DNA of 64,000 nt from Thermoanaerobacterales bacterium (GCA_030019475.1 JASEER010000004.1:1-64000); one strand, 5' to 3'. Positions 25,935-35,261 are shown, numbered from the stretch's first letter. The notes: generated from the letters alone by a model not told the origin. Made by a program: numbers and translations.

Positions 25935-26915
25935 CTAAACGGCCACCTCCCGGCGGGCGGCGGCCAGCAGCCGCAGGGCTTCGTGAACGACTTCCGGGGA
26001 GACCCCGTCCTCCTTGGCCTGCAACACCAGGTCCGTTTCCAGATCATCCGCACCCTCCGGTGCCCCGGCAGACGCACCTGCGGCCAGGCGGCGGAGGGCC
26101 TCGCCACAGGCGGCCGCCAGGACGCCGGCCTCGGGGTCGATGACCTGTGGACCTGGCAAGGCGCTGGCCAGAGGGATATGGGTGGCCACAGGCAGAGGGC
26201 CGGCGTCGAAATCAAGCATGATGACCTGCGGGCGGCGCACCAGGTCGGCCGGGTGCGCCGACATTCGCGCCACTGATCCCGGGTTGACAAAAAGCTTGCC
26301 CTGGAGGTGGACATCCGGGTAGCCGAAATGCGCGTGGCTGCCAAGGGTAACGTCGGCCTCGGTAAAGGGCGCGATGTCCGCGATAACGGTATGGGAAGGG
26401 CCATGCTCCAGGGGCGCGTCAAGGAGCATGCCGTGGGCAACGTGAACGGCGACGTCGCAGTCGTTCTTGGTAACGCAGTAATCCAGACGGGGGTCGCGGC
26501 GGTCGATGTCCCGGTGAAAGTGAGTACCCGTCAATTGTATCCGTTGGCGCCCGTCGTCAAGGTAAACGGCCCGGCCCTGGGGCAGCAGGCGTAGATGTCC
26601 CAGGCGGGCGAGAAAACCCAGCATTGTCCGGCCCATGGTGCCCGGGTCGTAGGCGAAGACGTCATGGTTTCCTGCCACCGCATAGACCGGTGCGCGCAGT
26701 GCGGTGAAAAGCGAAAGGAACTCACCCGCCTCCGACAACGAAGGACAGGGCAAGTCAAAGAAGTCGCCGCCGTGTAGTACGGCCTCAACTCCCAGTTCGT
26801 TGGCCAGGGCGACGATCTCCGTTAGCTTGGCCTTCAGGCTGGCGGCGAAGTCATCTTGCCGGACAGGTGGATTTGTGTTGCGGATATGGGTATCGGTTAG
26901 ATAAAGGAGTTTCAC
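25935..26915 (-). CDS. sbcD: SbcD/Mre11-like DNA exonuclease
   Basis: A 326-residue calcineurin-like phosphoesterase. The metal-binding motifs are in order: TDTHIRN (residues 6-12), GGDFFD, AGNHDVF, AHG and GSHAHFG. This is the Mre11/SbcD set of nuclease motifs. The C-terminal capping domain is short. GTG 26915 is preferred because the fold begins immediately after it. It is the first gene of the sbcD, mini-sbcC, addB, addA transcript. Confidence 0.82.
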   Translation of the reverse strand: MKLLYLTDTHIRNTNPPVRQDDFAASLKAKLTEIVALANELGVEAVLHGGDFFDLPCPSLSEAGEFLSLFTALRAPVYAVAGNHDVFAYDPGTMGRTMLGFLARLGHLRLLPQGRAVYLDDGRQRIQLTGTHFHRDIDRRDPRLDYCVTKNDCDVAVHVAHGMLLDAPLEHGPSHTVIADIAPFTEADVTLGSHAHFGYPDVHLQGKLFVNPGSVARMSAHPADLVRRPQVIMLDFDAGPLPVATHIPLASALPGPQVIDPEAGVLAAACGEALRRLAAGASAGAPEGADDLETDLVLQAKEDGVSPEVVHEALRLLAAARREVAV

Positions 26916-27013
26916 GGGCGCCGCACCTCGCGCGTTTCCTTTTGGCAAAAGGATTCGCGTTGCCGGCGGCAAAGTCCTGCCCCGGTTTTCGGGCCCTTTG
27001 TAAAGGGCCGTTT

Positions 27014-27526
27014 CTAAGCGAGCGGCCCTTCTTTTTCATTACGGACCTGGGAGTGGAAGATGTTTTCCAGGGTGTCCGGCGCACCGGGCTCGACAATCCT
27101 GACGTCGCTGATTACCTCGCGTACGCCCCGCCCCTTGGCGGCCGCTTCCCGGGCGGCCTGGATTTCACCGGGATCCTCGGTCCGGCCGACGAGCCGGACA
27201 ATGCCCCCCTCGACTTTGGCGCCCACCCGGGCGACATCCAGGCCGCGGGTCTGGGCGAACTCCTCCATGACCTCCTCGAGGACCTCGGCGTCCGTGATCT
27301 GACCATCGGTACTGATACTAACGTCATTCTCTAGCGCCATGACGCCGGGCAACGCGGCCAGCGCATGGCTCAGTTCCTCTCTTTCGGCAAGGGTATCGAC
27401 GATACCGGTGACCACGACCCGGCCGTCGCGGACTTCGGTACGCAGGTGGTAGTTGGCGAACCGGGGATCCTCTTCCAGCAGGTCCTTCGCACGCTCGGCG
27501 AGCAAGCGGTCTTTACTTTGCACCAA
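27014..27526 (-). CDS. BON-domain protein
   Basis: A 170-residue protein with two BON repeats. The first has VRDGRVVVTGIVDTLAER followed by LPGVMALENDVSI. The second has VEGGIVRLVGRTEDPGE followed by VREVISDVRIV. BON domains bind phospholipid or stabilise envelope proteins. There is no signal peptide, so this copy should be cytoplasmic. TTG 27526 is chosen because GGAGGTGA ends 8 bases before it; a GTG at 27538 overlaps that site. Confidence 0.82.
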   Translation of the reverse strand: MVQSKDRLLAERAKDLLEEDPRFANYHLRTEVRDGRVVVTGIVDTLAEREELSHALAALPGVMALENDVSISTDGQITDAEVLEEVMEEFAQTRGLDVARVGAKVEGGIVRLVGRTEDPGEIQAAREAAAKGRGVREVISDVRIVEPGAPDTLENIFHSQVRNEKEGPLA

Positions 27527-27600
27527 TGCCGGCGTCACCTCCCGCCGTTAGTATGCCCGCGGGAGGGAAAGTTAGAAGGCTCGGCCTGCACCGCGCCGGG

Positions 27601-28728
27601 CTACTCTGCAGGCTGGACGGTATCCTGATCCGTACCCGTAGCGGCGTCAGGGGCGGGTGCCATGTCAGGAGCCGGGGACGCCGGCTCCTGTTGTCCCCCG
27701 GCAGCGGAAGGACCGCCCGCCGGGGCCGCGCCGGAGAGCGTATTCAGAAAAGAGACCAACTCCGGGGATGCAAGGCGGAGACAGCCGGGGCCGTGGAGCC
27801 CCGACACGAGGACGGTTTCCCCGTACGGGGCACCGATCGCGATTTGCCGGCCGTCCTTAAGATCGATACGGAGTTCATCCAATGGAGGCGGTTCCTCGCT
27901 GTAAGACTCGCCGCGCGCGGTGACCAGCCATTGCACAATTTGTTCGAGTTCTTCGGGGGTTATCGGGCGGACGCCTTCCTCATCCTTGACATACTTGGCC
28001 CCCAAGACCTGGTCGCGCGTCAGCGCCGGGACGCTGAGGGCGTGCATTTTGTCGCCGGCCGCGCCGTTGCCCGCACGGGCCGTCTGGCTGACGTCCTGCG
28101 CCTGCCAGCGGGCTTGGGCCGGGACGGAAGGAGCGGGCGGCTGCTGTACCCGGGCCGGGCCGGGTCCAGGCGGACGGGAATCGGCGGCGGCCGGGGCGCC
28201 CTCCACCGTCAGATCGTTTTCAGCCATAAGATATAATTCCTCGCGCTGCCCGTTGACTTCGCTTCCCGGGGAATCAACCTTATCGCGCGCAGCGGACGTT
28301 CCCGCCGGTGCCGTTTCCGCCGGCGGCACGCCCGCGCCCTTGCCGGGGGCGGGTTCGGAGGAGGCCAAAGGCGGCAGCCCTCGACTCGTATCATGGCGGA
28401 GGCCCGTGCCGATCCCGAAGATGAGGCAGACCACGGCGGCCATGGCCACGATGCTTATCCAGGGCCGCTGGTGCCAGTGCGGCCGCGGCGTCCGGTGCAC
28501 GCTGACCCACAGCCGCTTCCACGCCGACTGAACGTCCAACACGTCGGCGTTCAGGGCCGTAACGTAGGCGGCGAGGTGCCGGTCGACCATTCCGGCCAGG
28601 GCGCGCAGTTCAGCTTCCTCCTCCCTGCAGCGGGAGCAGCTATTAAGGTGGTCAACCACCCCGAGGGCGTCAGCAGGCGTCAATTCGCCGTCCACATAGG
28701 CCATCAGCGTTCCCTTGTCATGGCACAT
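27601..28728 (-). CDS. Anti-sigma factor with zinc-finger N-terminus
   Basis: A 375-residue protein. The N-terminal zf-HC2 anti-sigma domain has His-x3-Cys-x2-Cys (HLNSCSRCREEE, about residues 27-38). One membrane helix is at about 90-108. A long Pro/Ala/Gly-rich linker leads to an extracytoplasmic C-terminal domain (about 225-345). It should hold the adjacent ECF sigma factor at the membrane until a signal arrives. The start lies 2 bp after the sigma gene stop, as is usual for such pairs. Confidence 0.88.
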   Translation of the reverse strand: MCHDKGTLMAYVDGELTPADALGVVDHLNSCSRCREEEAELRALAGMVDRHLAAYVTALNADVLDVQSAWKRLWVSVHRTPRPHWHQRPWISIVAMAAVVCLIFGIGTGLRHDTSRGLPPLASSEPAPGKGAGVPPAETAPAGTSAARDKVDSPGSEVNGQREELYLMAENDLTVEGAPAAADSRPPGPGPARVQQPPAPSVPAQARWQAQDVSQTARAGNGAAGDKMHALSVPALTRDQVLGAKYVKDEEGVRPITPEELEQIVQWLVTARGESYSEEPPPLDELRIDLKDGRQIAIGAPYGETVLVSGLHGPGCLRLASPELVSFLNTLSGAAPAGGPSAAGGQQEPASPAPDMAPAPDAATGTDQDTVQPAE

Positions 28729-28730
28729 AC

Positions 28731-29228
28731 TCAGGCACCCCCCTCGCGGCGGTTATACTCGTCACGAAACCTTGACCGGGCTCTGGCCAGGAGCGTGCCC
28801 ACCGAGGATGGTTCCACCCCGATAATTTCCGCTATCTCGGCGTAACTGTATCCGGAAAAGCGTAGCAAAAGACAGGTCCGGTCACGCCGGGACAGGGTTT
28901 CCAGGACGGCACGCACATCCCGCACCTCTTGCCGGCGTGTGACCGGGTCGACTCCGGCCCGGTTGTGTTCGTCCTCGGCGGCGATCTTCAATTCGCGCCG
29001 GCGGCGGTTCTGCTCCTTTTGCAGGTGCTTGTAAGCCAGATTGACGGCCACCTTCCGCAGCCAGGCCGGAAGGTTATCCTGGTGGCGCGGAGGGTGGGCG
29101 TATAGCTTGAGAAAGGTCTCCTGCGCCAGATCCTCAGCGGTGTCCCGGTTCCCCAGGATATAGGCCAGTTGCCGGAAGATTTCCGGGTAATAACGGTCAA
29201 AGATCTGCTGGAATTGCTCCAGAGTCAG
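28731..29228 (-). CDS. ECF-family RNA polymerase sigma factor, apparent CTG start
   Basis: A 165-residue sigma factor. Region 2 reads FDRYYPEIFRQLAYIL and then AEDLAQETFLKLY. Region 4 reads LSRRDRTCLLLRFSGYSYAEIAEI and then GTLLARARSRFR. The frame is open from TAG at about 29267 but has no ATG, GTG or TTG before a GTG at 29051, which would delete region 2. The best start is CTG 29228, five bases after AAGGGAG, giving an N-terminus LTLEQFQQIF. It forms a pair with the anti-sigma gene directly downstream. The stretch 29229-29448 holds no gene I can support. Confidence 0.85.
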   Translation of the reverse strand: MTLEQFQQIFDRYYPEIFRQLAYILGNRDTAEDLAQETFLKLYAHPPRHQDNLPAWLRKVAVNLAYKHLQKEQNRRRRELKIAAEDEHNRAGVDPVTRRQEVRDVRAVLETLSRRDRTCLLLRFSGYSYAEIAEIIGVEPSSVGTLLARARSRFRDEYNRREGGA

Positions 29229-29448
29229 ATCGGCTCCCTTGAGAAGTCCTCCCCCTGAGATAGGTCCACACCCCCTGGACCGCTCTCTAGTTATCTAATC
29301 GAAATGAGCGGTCGGATGTGACGCAACGTGAGAAATTTGGCCGCCCGGCTGATGGAACAGGCACGGCGGGCACAGTAAAGCGGACGCCTCACGCCCGGGG
29401 CTGGTGACGTGCCATTCCGGCCCGAACACGTCAGCCTGTCGGGTGCTC

Positions 29449-30498
29449 CTATAGATAGCCGACGACAAGATCCCCTACTTCGGACGTTGAATAACCCATC
29501 CGGCCCGCGGCAAGGCTCTTGAGGTTCTTCGCGCAGACCTGCCGGATGCCGTTCTCGACGGCCGACGCCGCCTCCCCCTCTCCAATGTGCTCCAGGAGCA
29601 AGGCCAGGGCGCCGATGGCCGCCAGGGGGTTAATGACATTCTTCCCGGTGTACTTCGGGGCCGAGCCGCCGATGGGCTCAAACATCGAGACGCCATCCGG
29701 ATTGATGTTGCCGCCGGCGGCGATGCCCATCCCGCCCTGGATCATGGCCCCCAGGTCGGTGATGATGTCGCCGAACAGGTTATCCGTGACGATAACGTCA
29801 AACCATTCGGGGTTCTTGACCATCCACATGGTGATCGCGTCCACGTGGGCATAATCCCGGGTGATGTCGGGGTACTCGGCCCCCACCTCGTTGAAGGCGC
29901 GCTCCCAGAGGTTGAAGGCATAGGTCAGGACGTTGGTCTTGCCGCAGAGGGTCAGTTTCTTCGCCCTGTTACGCTTCCGGCAGTACTCGAAGGCATAGCG
30001 CAGGCAGCGCTCAACGCCCTTACGGGTATTGATGGACGTCTGAATGGCGACCTCGTCGGGAGTTCCCTTCTTCAGAAAGCCACCGCTCCCCGCGTAAAGG
30101 CCCTCGGTGTTCTCCCGGACCACGACGAAATCCACATCCTCCGGCCTCTTCCCCTTCAGGGGGCAGTCCACTCCGGGGTACAGCTTGACGGGGCGAAGGT
30201 TGATGTACTGGTCGAGGGTAAAACGCAAGTGGAGCAGGATACCCTTCTCCAGTATGCCCGGCTTGACGTCGGGGTGGCCAATGGCGCCAAGATAGATGGC
30301 GTCGAACTTCTTGAGTTCCTCGACGGCATTGTCGGGCAGGACCTCCCCCGTGGTCAGGTAGTGTTCCCCACCCCAGGGAAAAGTGACCGTTTCATAGGCG
30401 AAGTTGAATTTACAGGCAACGGCCTCCAGGACCTTGAGGCCCTGGGCGATCTGCTCGGGGCCCGTACCGTCTCCGGGAATAACGGCGATGCGATGCAT
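29449..30498 (-). CDS. leuB: 3-isopropylmalate dehydrogenase-like enzyme
   Basis: A 349-residue member of the isocitrate/isopropylmalate dehydrogenase family. IPGDGTGPEQI is the N-terminal segment, LDQYINLRPVKLYPGV the substrate loop, VVRENTEGLYAG the conserved Arg/Glu segment, and TDNLFGDIITDLGAM the metal-binding signature. The loop is closest to actinobacterial-type LeuB from memory, but tartrate/D-malate and homoisocitrate dehydrogenases share parts of it. leuA, leuC and leuD are not adjacent, so the substrate is not certain. Transcribed alone from ATG 30498. Confidence 0.78.
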   Translation of the reverse strand: MHRIAVIPGDGTGPEQIAQGLKVLEAVACKFNFAYETVTFPWGGEHYLTTGEVLPDNAVEELKKFDAIYLGAIGHPDVKPGILEKGILLHLRFTLDQYINLRPVKLYPGVDCPLKGKRPEDVDFVVVRENTEGLYAGSGGFLKKGTPDEVAIQTSINTRKGVERCLRYAFEYCRKRNRAKKLTLCGKTNVLTYAFNLWERAFNEVGAEYPDITRDYAHVDAITMWMVKNPEWFDVIVTDNLFGDIITDLGAMIQGGMGIAAGGNINPDGVSMFEPIGGSAPKYTGKNVINPLAAIGALALLLEHIGEGEAASAVENGIRQVCAKNLKSLAAGRMGYSTSEVGDLVVGYL

Positions 30499-30655
30499 TA
30501 ACCAAGCCTCCTGTACCTATCATAGTATCGTTATTCTTCGATACTATTCGCCCCCAGCATACCCAACTCCTATCGCGAATGACACAAAATAGCCCCGGAG
30601 CAGTCGTTTCGGGGACCGATACGCGGCACACACTAGCCCTAAGGAGGGATGACGC

Positions 30656-30898
30656 GTGCGGACGATCCACTTTGATCTGGGGCCCGAGGTGGAAGCGCGC
30701 GACTTCGTCCGGTTGGCACGGGCGTTGCCGCTGGTGGAGCCGGAAGACCGCCTGGAAATAACAATGGAAGCTGCCGACGTCCACCAGGCCGGCCGCGTGT
30801 TCACCATGCTGCGTGAAAACGGTTTCGACTTCCAGCCCAAGGGGAGCCATGAGGGCTTGCTCTATAAGGTTTCGGCCTGGCGAAGAGCCGTTCATTAA
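30656..30898 (+). CDS. Hypothetical protein, 80 aa
   Basis: Not recognised. The GTG start follows a strong AAGGAGGG at good spacing, so the gene is likely real. The product has alternating helices and strands (LARALPLVEPEDRLEITME, AGRVFTMLRENGFDF), suggesting a small alpha/beta fold such as a ferredoxin-like half. It lies between convergent and divergent neighbours and has no operon partner. Confidence 0.65.
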   Translation: MRTIHFDLGPEVEARDFVRLARALPLVEPEDRLEITMEAADVHQAGRVFTMLRENGFDFQPKGSHEGLLYKVSAWRRAVH

Positions 30899-30953
30899 AA
30901 CCAAACCGCGTCGCGGTTAAATGCCTGCCACGGTCCCGATTTCAGTTCCCGCT

Positions 30954-31724
30954 TTACTCGCCTCGTTCTTGGGGGCCCAAACTCTCCAGTTTTACCCTTG
31001 TCCCTACCGACAGGGCGAAGAAGGGACGCAGCCTTTCCCATGCCGACCCGGCGGGGACGGCGATCTCCAGGGTATCCGCCGACCCGGTGGTGAGCATAGG
31101 CTCACCGTACCGCCCGCCGCTGTAAGAGGGGTGGTAGGGCAGGTCAAGGGTGCCCCCGCCGGACGAGAGCCGGTAGGCTCCGGCGCCGGGAACGGGAGGG
31201 ATGTTGGTTACAACGTTGCCGAAGCGGTCGATGTGCACGACCTCCCCTTCCCTTCCGCACCTGTGGAAGCGAAGGACGGTTCCGGGCTCGCTGGGCCTGC
31301 CGAGGGATGCCGGGTCCGCGCCAGCGGCCAGGCGGGCGGCGGCCGGGGCGAAAACATCGCGCCCTTCGAAGGTGCGGCAGGCCTCGAGGGAACGTGGAAG
31401 GGCCCAGGCGGAGGTCAGGCCGTCGTCCTCGGCGGCCGGCAGGAGCAGACCATTGTCCGGCCCGACAAAGAGGTACCGCCGGGTGCGGATGACCAGCGCC
31501 TGGCGGTCACCGCCCACCCCCGGGTCTACAACGGCGCAGAAAACAGCACCCGGCGGGAAATGGCGGTAGGAAGCGAAGAGCAGCCAGGCCCCATCCCGGA
31601 CGTCCTGCGGCGCTATGTCGTGCGCCAGGTCAATGACCGGGCAGCCGGGGGCCAAACGGGCGATGACCCCTTTAAGAATGCCCACATAATGGCTGAATCC
31701 GAAGTCGGTCAGCAGGACGATCAC
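30954..31724 (-). CDS. SAM hydroxide adenosyltransferase (SAM hydrolase, DUF62)
   Basis: A 256-residue protein of the fluorinase/chlorinase/DUF62 family. The motifs are LLTDFGFSHYVGILKG, AVVDPGVGGDRQALVI, VGPDNGLL and IDRFGNVVTNIP. Most bacterial members use water to split S-adenosylmethionine into adenosine and methionine, rather than making halogenated products. GTG 31724 overlaps the phosphorylase gene stop by 4 bp, linking it to nucleoside salvage. Confidence 0.88.
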   Translation of the reverse strand: MIVLLTDFGFSHYVGILKGVIARLAPGCPVIDLAHDIAPQDVRDGAWLLFASYRHFPPGAVFCAVVDPGVGGDRQALVIRTRRYLFVGPDNGLLLPAAEDDGLTSAWALPRSLEACRTFEGRDVFAPAAARLAAGADPASLGRPSEPGTVLRFHRCGREGEVVHIDRFGNVVTNIPPVPGAGAYRLSSGGGTLDLPYHPSYSGGRYGEPMLTTGSADTLEIAVPAGSAWERLRPFFALSVGTRVKLESLGPQERGE

Positions 31725-33067
31725 CGGAGGTCACGCGGGCCGGCCCCGCCTCCTTGCCCGCTTTCCCCAACAACATGGTAAAGCATACGTTGCGGTCCGG
31801 GGCGCGTGTCTCCGATACGGTAGGCATTTTTCAGAGCGGCTGCCGCCTCGCCGGGGCGGACCGGGTCATTGACATGCATCACGGCCAAGGCCTCGTAGGC
31901 GTCCACGGGGTCGCCGATCTTCTTGCGCAGGACCACACCGACCGCCGGGTCGATGGACGCCTCCTTGGTCAACCGGCCGGCGCCGAGGAGCATGGCCGCC
32001 CTACCGACGGCGGCTGCGTCAATCGCCTGTACGAACCCGGCGGCCGGAGAAGGAACTTCGATCCGCCGGCGGGCCCGGGGCAGCCGTCCGGGATCGTCCA
32101 CGATGGATACGTCACCCCCCTGGGCGGCCACCCACTCCCGGAAGCGGGCCAGGGCCTTTCCTCCCGCCAACAGGCCTTCCAGGGTCTCGCACGCCCTCCC
32201 GGTATCCGGAGCCAGGCGTCCCAGGACGAGCATATGCGAGGCGACGAGAAGGCAGAGTTCACGCAGGTCGGCCGGTCCCTCGCCGCGCAGGACGGCCAGG
32301 GCTTCGGCCACCTCCAGGGCGTTGCCCACGGCCCGGCCGAGGGGCTGGTCCATGTTGGTGATCAGGGCCGTGACGGCCAGCCCTTGGGACTGCCCGATGC
32401 CCACCATTGCCCGCGCCAGTTCCAGGGCGTCTTCGGCCTGCCGCATGAAGGCGCCGCTGCCGGCCTTGACGTCGAGGACGACGGCGTTCGCGCCGGAGGC
32501 GATTTTTTTCGACATGACGCTGGCGGCGATCAAAGGGACGCTGTCCACCGTCGCCGTGACATCCCGCAGGGCGTAGAGCTTCTTGTCGGCCGGGGTGAGG
32601 TTGCCGGTCTGGGCGACAATGGCGAGTCGGACGGCGCGGGCCTGGGAGACCATCTCTTCCGGCGAGAGCGCGGTCCGGAAGCCGGGGATGGACTCCAGCT
32701 TGTCAATCGTGCCGCCCGTGTGTCCCAGGCCACGCCCCGACATCTTCACCACCGTGCCTCCCGCCGCCGCCACCAGAGGGGCCACGACGAGGGTCGTCTT
32801 GTCTCCAACGCCGCCCGTGCTGTGCTTGTCCAACTTGATGCCGGGAATGCCGCTCAAATCGGCTCGTTCGCCCGAGTCAACGATGGCGGCCGTAAGGTCG
32901 GCCATCTCCCGCACATCCATCCCTTTAAACCATACGGCCATCAGCCAGGCGGCCACCTGGTAGTCGGGGATCTCCTCCCGAACGTAGCCGTCGATGAGGT
33001 AGCGGATCTCCTCCGCGGTAAGGGCTTCCCCATTGCGTTTCTTTAAAATGAGGTCATACATCCGCAT
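31721..33067 (-). CDS. pdp: Pyrimidine-nucleoside (thymidine) phosphorylase
   Basis: A 448-residue enzyme. The active-site signature KHSTGGVGDKTT is near residue 80, followed by KMSGRGLGHTGGTIDKLE and later VLDVKAGSGAFM. It cleaves uridine, deoxyuridine or thymidine with phosphate to free base plus (deoxy)ribose 1-phosphate. The next enzyme, phosphopentomutase, is encoded immediately upstream. Length fits the Firmicutes Pdp/DeoA family. The start ATG 33067 has GGGGAG about 10 bases upstream; a second ATG two codons later is possible. Confidence 0.93.
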   Translation of the reverse strand: MRMYDLILKKRNGEALTAEEIRYLIDGYVREEIPDYQVAAWLMAVWFKGMDVREMADLTAAIVDSGERADLSGIPGIKLDKHSTGGVGDKTTLVVAPLVAAAGGTVVKMSGRGLGHTGGTIDKLESIPGFRTALSPEEMVSQARAVRLAIVAQTGNLTPADKKLYALRDVTATVDSVPLIAASVMSKKIASGANAVVLDVKAGSGAFMRQAEDALELARAMVGIGQSQGLAVTALITNMDQPLGRAVGNALEVAEALAVLRGEGPADLRELCLLVASHMLVLGRLAPDTGRACETLEGLLAGGKALARFREWVAAQGGDVSIVDDPGRLPRARRRIEVPSPAAGFVQAIDAAAVGRAAMLLGAGRLTKEASIDPAVGVVLRKKIGDPVDAYEALAVMHVNDPVRPGEAAAALKNAYRIGDTRPGPQRMLYHVVGESGQGGGAGPRDLR

Positions 33068-33070
33068 TCC

Positions 33071-34264
33071 CTATGACTCCCCTTTCTCCCTGCGGACAAC
33101 GCTCTTCAGGAAACTCTCCCCGGTGGGCCACCGAAGACCGAAGGCGGCGGCAATCGTGGCCGCCACGTCGGCAAACGTCTCGCGGGTGCCAAGCGCGCGG
33201 CCTGCCGGGCGGGTCGGGTTGAAGACCAGCAGCGGCACGTACTCCCGCGAATGATCGGTGCTGGCGGTCGTCGGGTCGCAGCCGTGATCCGCCGTGATGA
33301 TCAGTAGGTCCCCCGGACGCAGGAGCACCGTGATCCCGGGCAGGGCGGCGTCGAAGGCTTCGAGGGCGGCGGCATAGCCGCGGGGGTCGTTGCGGTGGCC
33401 GTACAGCATGTCGAAGTCCACGAGGTTGGCGAAGATCAGGCCGCGGGCGACATCGGCGGCCGCACCGGTGATGGCGCGGAGGCCCTCGTCGTTGTCGGCG
33501 GTATGGATGGCCCGGGAGATACCGCGGCCGGCAAAGATGTCGTAGATCTTCCCCACGGCGGTCACAGGCACGCCGGCCTTCGAAAGGGCGTCAAGGACGG
33601 TCGGCCCGGTGGGAGGCAGAGAGAAGTCGTGCCGGCGCTCGGTGCGGCGGAAGTTCCCCGGCGCACCGGTGAAGGGGCGGGCGATAACGCGCCCGACGGC
33701 GTGTTCGCCCTGCAGAATCTCGCGCGCGATACGGCAGATCCGGTACAACTCGTCCACGGGGATGACGTCTTCGTGGGCCGCGACCTGGAAAACGCTGTCC
33801 GCCGAGGTGTAGACGATGGGGTAGCCGGTGCGCAGGTGCTCCTCCCCCAGTTCCTGGATGATCACCGTCCCGGATGCCGGCCGGTTGCCCAGGGTGCGCC
33901 GGCCGATGAGCCTCTCGAACTCGCCGATAACCTCCGGGGGGAAGCCCTCGGGATAGACAGGGAACGGGCGGTCCAGGATCAGTCCGGCCAGTTCCCAGTG
34001 GCCGGTGGTCGTGTCCTTGCCGGGGGATCGCTCCGCCATCCGCCCCCACGACGCCCGGGGTGTGAAAGCCGGGGGGACGCCGTCGAGCCGGATGACGTTT
34101 CCCAGGCCCATTGCGGCCAGGTGAGGGAGTTTCAGCCCTCCGACGGCTGCCGCGGTATGGCCCAGGGTGTTGCTGCCGGCATCGCCGTAAGCCGCGGCGT
34201 CGGGCAGGGCGCCGCACCCGACGCTGTCCAGGACGATAAGAAAGACCCGATCAACTGTCGTCAA
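33071..34264 (-). CDS. deoB: Phosphopentomutase
   Basis: A 397-residue enzyme of the alkaline-phosphatase superfamily. [16 protein letters not shown] at the N-terminus carries the first metal Asp. [15 protein letters not shown] contains the phosphorylated Thr, and [23 protein letters not shown] the C-terminal metal ligands. It interconverts (deoxy)ribose 1- and 5-phosphate, following the phosphorylase encoded 3 bp downstream. The order xerD, deoB, phosphorylase matches other spore formers. Confidence 0.95.
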   Translation of the reverse strand: MTTVDRVFLIVLDSVGCGALPDAAAYGDAGSNTLGHTAAAVGGLKLPHLAAMGLGNVIRLDGVPPAFTPRASWGRMAERSPGKDTTTGHWELAGLILDRPFPVYPEGFPPEVIGEFERLIGRRTLGNRPASGTVIIQELGEEHLRTGYPIVYTSADSVFQVAAHEDVIPVDELYRICRIAREILQGEHAVGRVIARPFTGAPGNFRRTERRHDFSLPPTGPTVLDALSKAGVPVTAVGKIYDIFAGRGISRAIHTADNDEGLRAITGAAADVARGLIFANLVDFDMLYGHRNDPRGYAAALEAFDAALPGITVLLRPGDLLIITADHGCDPTTASTDHSREYVPLLVFNPTRPAGRALGTRETFADVAATIAAAFGLRWPTGESFLKSVVRREKGES

Positions 34265-34322
34265 AAAAGCCGTCGCCTCCGTTAGGACTTTCTAGATAAC
34301 GTTCCCGGCATGGTTGTCCCCC

Positions 34323-35207
34323 TTACGCCCGCGGATGGGACGCGTCGTAGACCCGGCGCAGCTTGGCGGTGGTCAGGTGGGTGTAGATCTGCGTCGTTAC
34401 GATGTCGGCGTGGCCTAGAAGTTCCTGCACGACGCGGAGATCGGCGCCGTTGTCCAGGAGATGCGTGGCGAACGAGTGCCGCAGGGTATGGGGGGTAACC
34501 GCCTTGGCGATCCCGGCGGCGCGGGCGTAGCGCGCGACCAGCTTCCAGACCGTCTGGCGGGTTAAGGGGCGTCCACGGCGGTTCACAAAGAGCACCCCGC
34601 TGCGGCGCCCGGCCAGGGCGGGGCGTATGCCCTGGAGGTAAACGCCGAGCCAGTGCGCGGCCATAGAACCGAGCGGAACGATGCGCTCGCGGCTGCCCTT
34701 GCCGAGACAGCGAACGAACAGCTTCTCCAGGTCAACGTCGCGGACCTGCAGGCCCGTCAGTTCCGAGACACGCAGCCCGCAAGCGTACAGGGTCTCCAGG
34801 ATCGCGCGGTCCCGCACGCCGAGAGGCGACTCTGAGCCTGGAGCGGCCAGCAGCCGCTCCACCTCGGTGACGGTGAGGACCCCGGGCAGGTGCTGTGCCG
34901 GGCGCGGGGATACGATTTCGGAAGCCGGATCCGCGGGAAGGAAGCCTTCGTCGGCCAGGAAACGCATAAGGGTTTTGATAGCCGAAAGGTGGCGGGAGAT
35001 GGTCGCCGGGGCCCGGGCCGCGTTCTGCAGCTCAATGAGGTAGGCCGTGATGTGGCCCCTGGTAACGTCCTTGAATCCCGCCACTCCGCGCCGGTGGAGG
35101 TAGGAGATGAACTGCTTGAGGTCGGTGGCGTAGGCCCGCCGCGTGTTGGCCGCCAGACCTTTCTCGACCTGCAGGAAGTCCAGGAAGCTGTCAAGCGCGG
35201 TCAGCAT
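34323..35207 (-). CDS. xerD: Site-specific tyrosine recombinase XerD
   Basis: A 294-residue recombinase. An N-terminal SAM-like domain (FLQVEKGLAANTRRAYATDL) precedes the catalytic domain. The catalytic residues are visible: Arg in YACGLRVSELTGL, Lys in LGKGSRERIVPL, HTLRHSFATHLL, LLGHADIVTTQIYTH with the final Tyr nucleophile. With XerC it resolves chromosome dimers at dif. It follows spoIIM and the yqzK-like gene as in Bacillus. Confidence 0.95.
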   Translation of the reverse strand: MLTALDSFLDFLQVEKGLAANTRRAYATDLKQFISYLHRRGVAGFKDVTRGHITAYLIELQNAARAPATISRHLSAIKTLMRFLADEGFLPADPASEIVSPRPAQHLPGVLTVTEVERLLAAPGSESPLGVRDRAILETLYACGLRVSELTGLQVRDVDLEKLFVRCLGKGSRERIVPLGSMAAHWLGVYLQGIRPALAGRRSGVLFVNRRGRPLTRQTVWKLVARYARAAGIAKAVTPHTLRHSFATHLLDNGADLRVVQELLGHADIVTTQIYTHLTTAKLRRVYDASHPRA

Positions 35208-35261
35208 CTTCGTCTCCGTCCGTTGATGATACTTATCCCTTCGCCCCGCAGGAAGAAAATC

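Noticed and set aside
28988-29200. A separate small gene in the sigma factor region.
   Set aside because: It is a frame-shifted reading of sigma region 2, which is continuous in the frame starting at CTG 29228.
30954-31724. A fluorinase or chlorinase that makes halogenated products.
   Set aside because: The family is shared, but most bacterial members without a biosynthetic cluster are SAM hydrolases, and the neighbours are nucleoside salvage genes.
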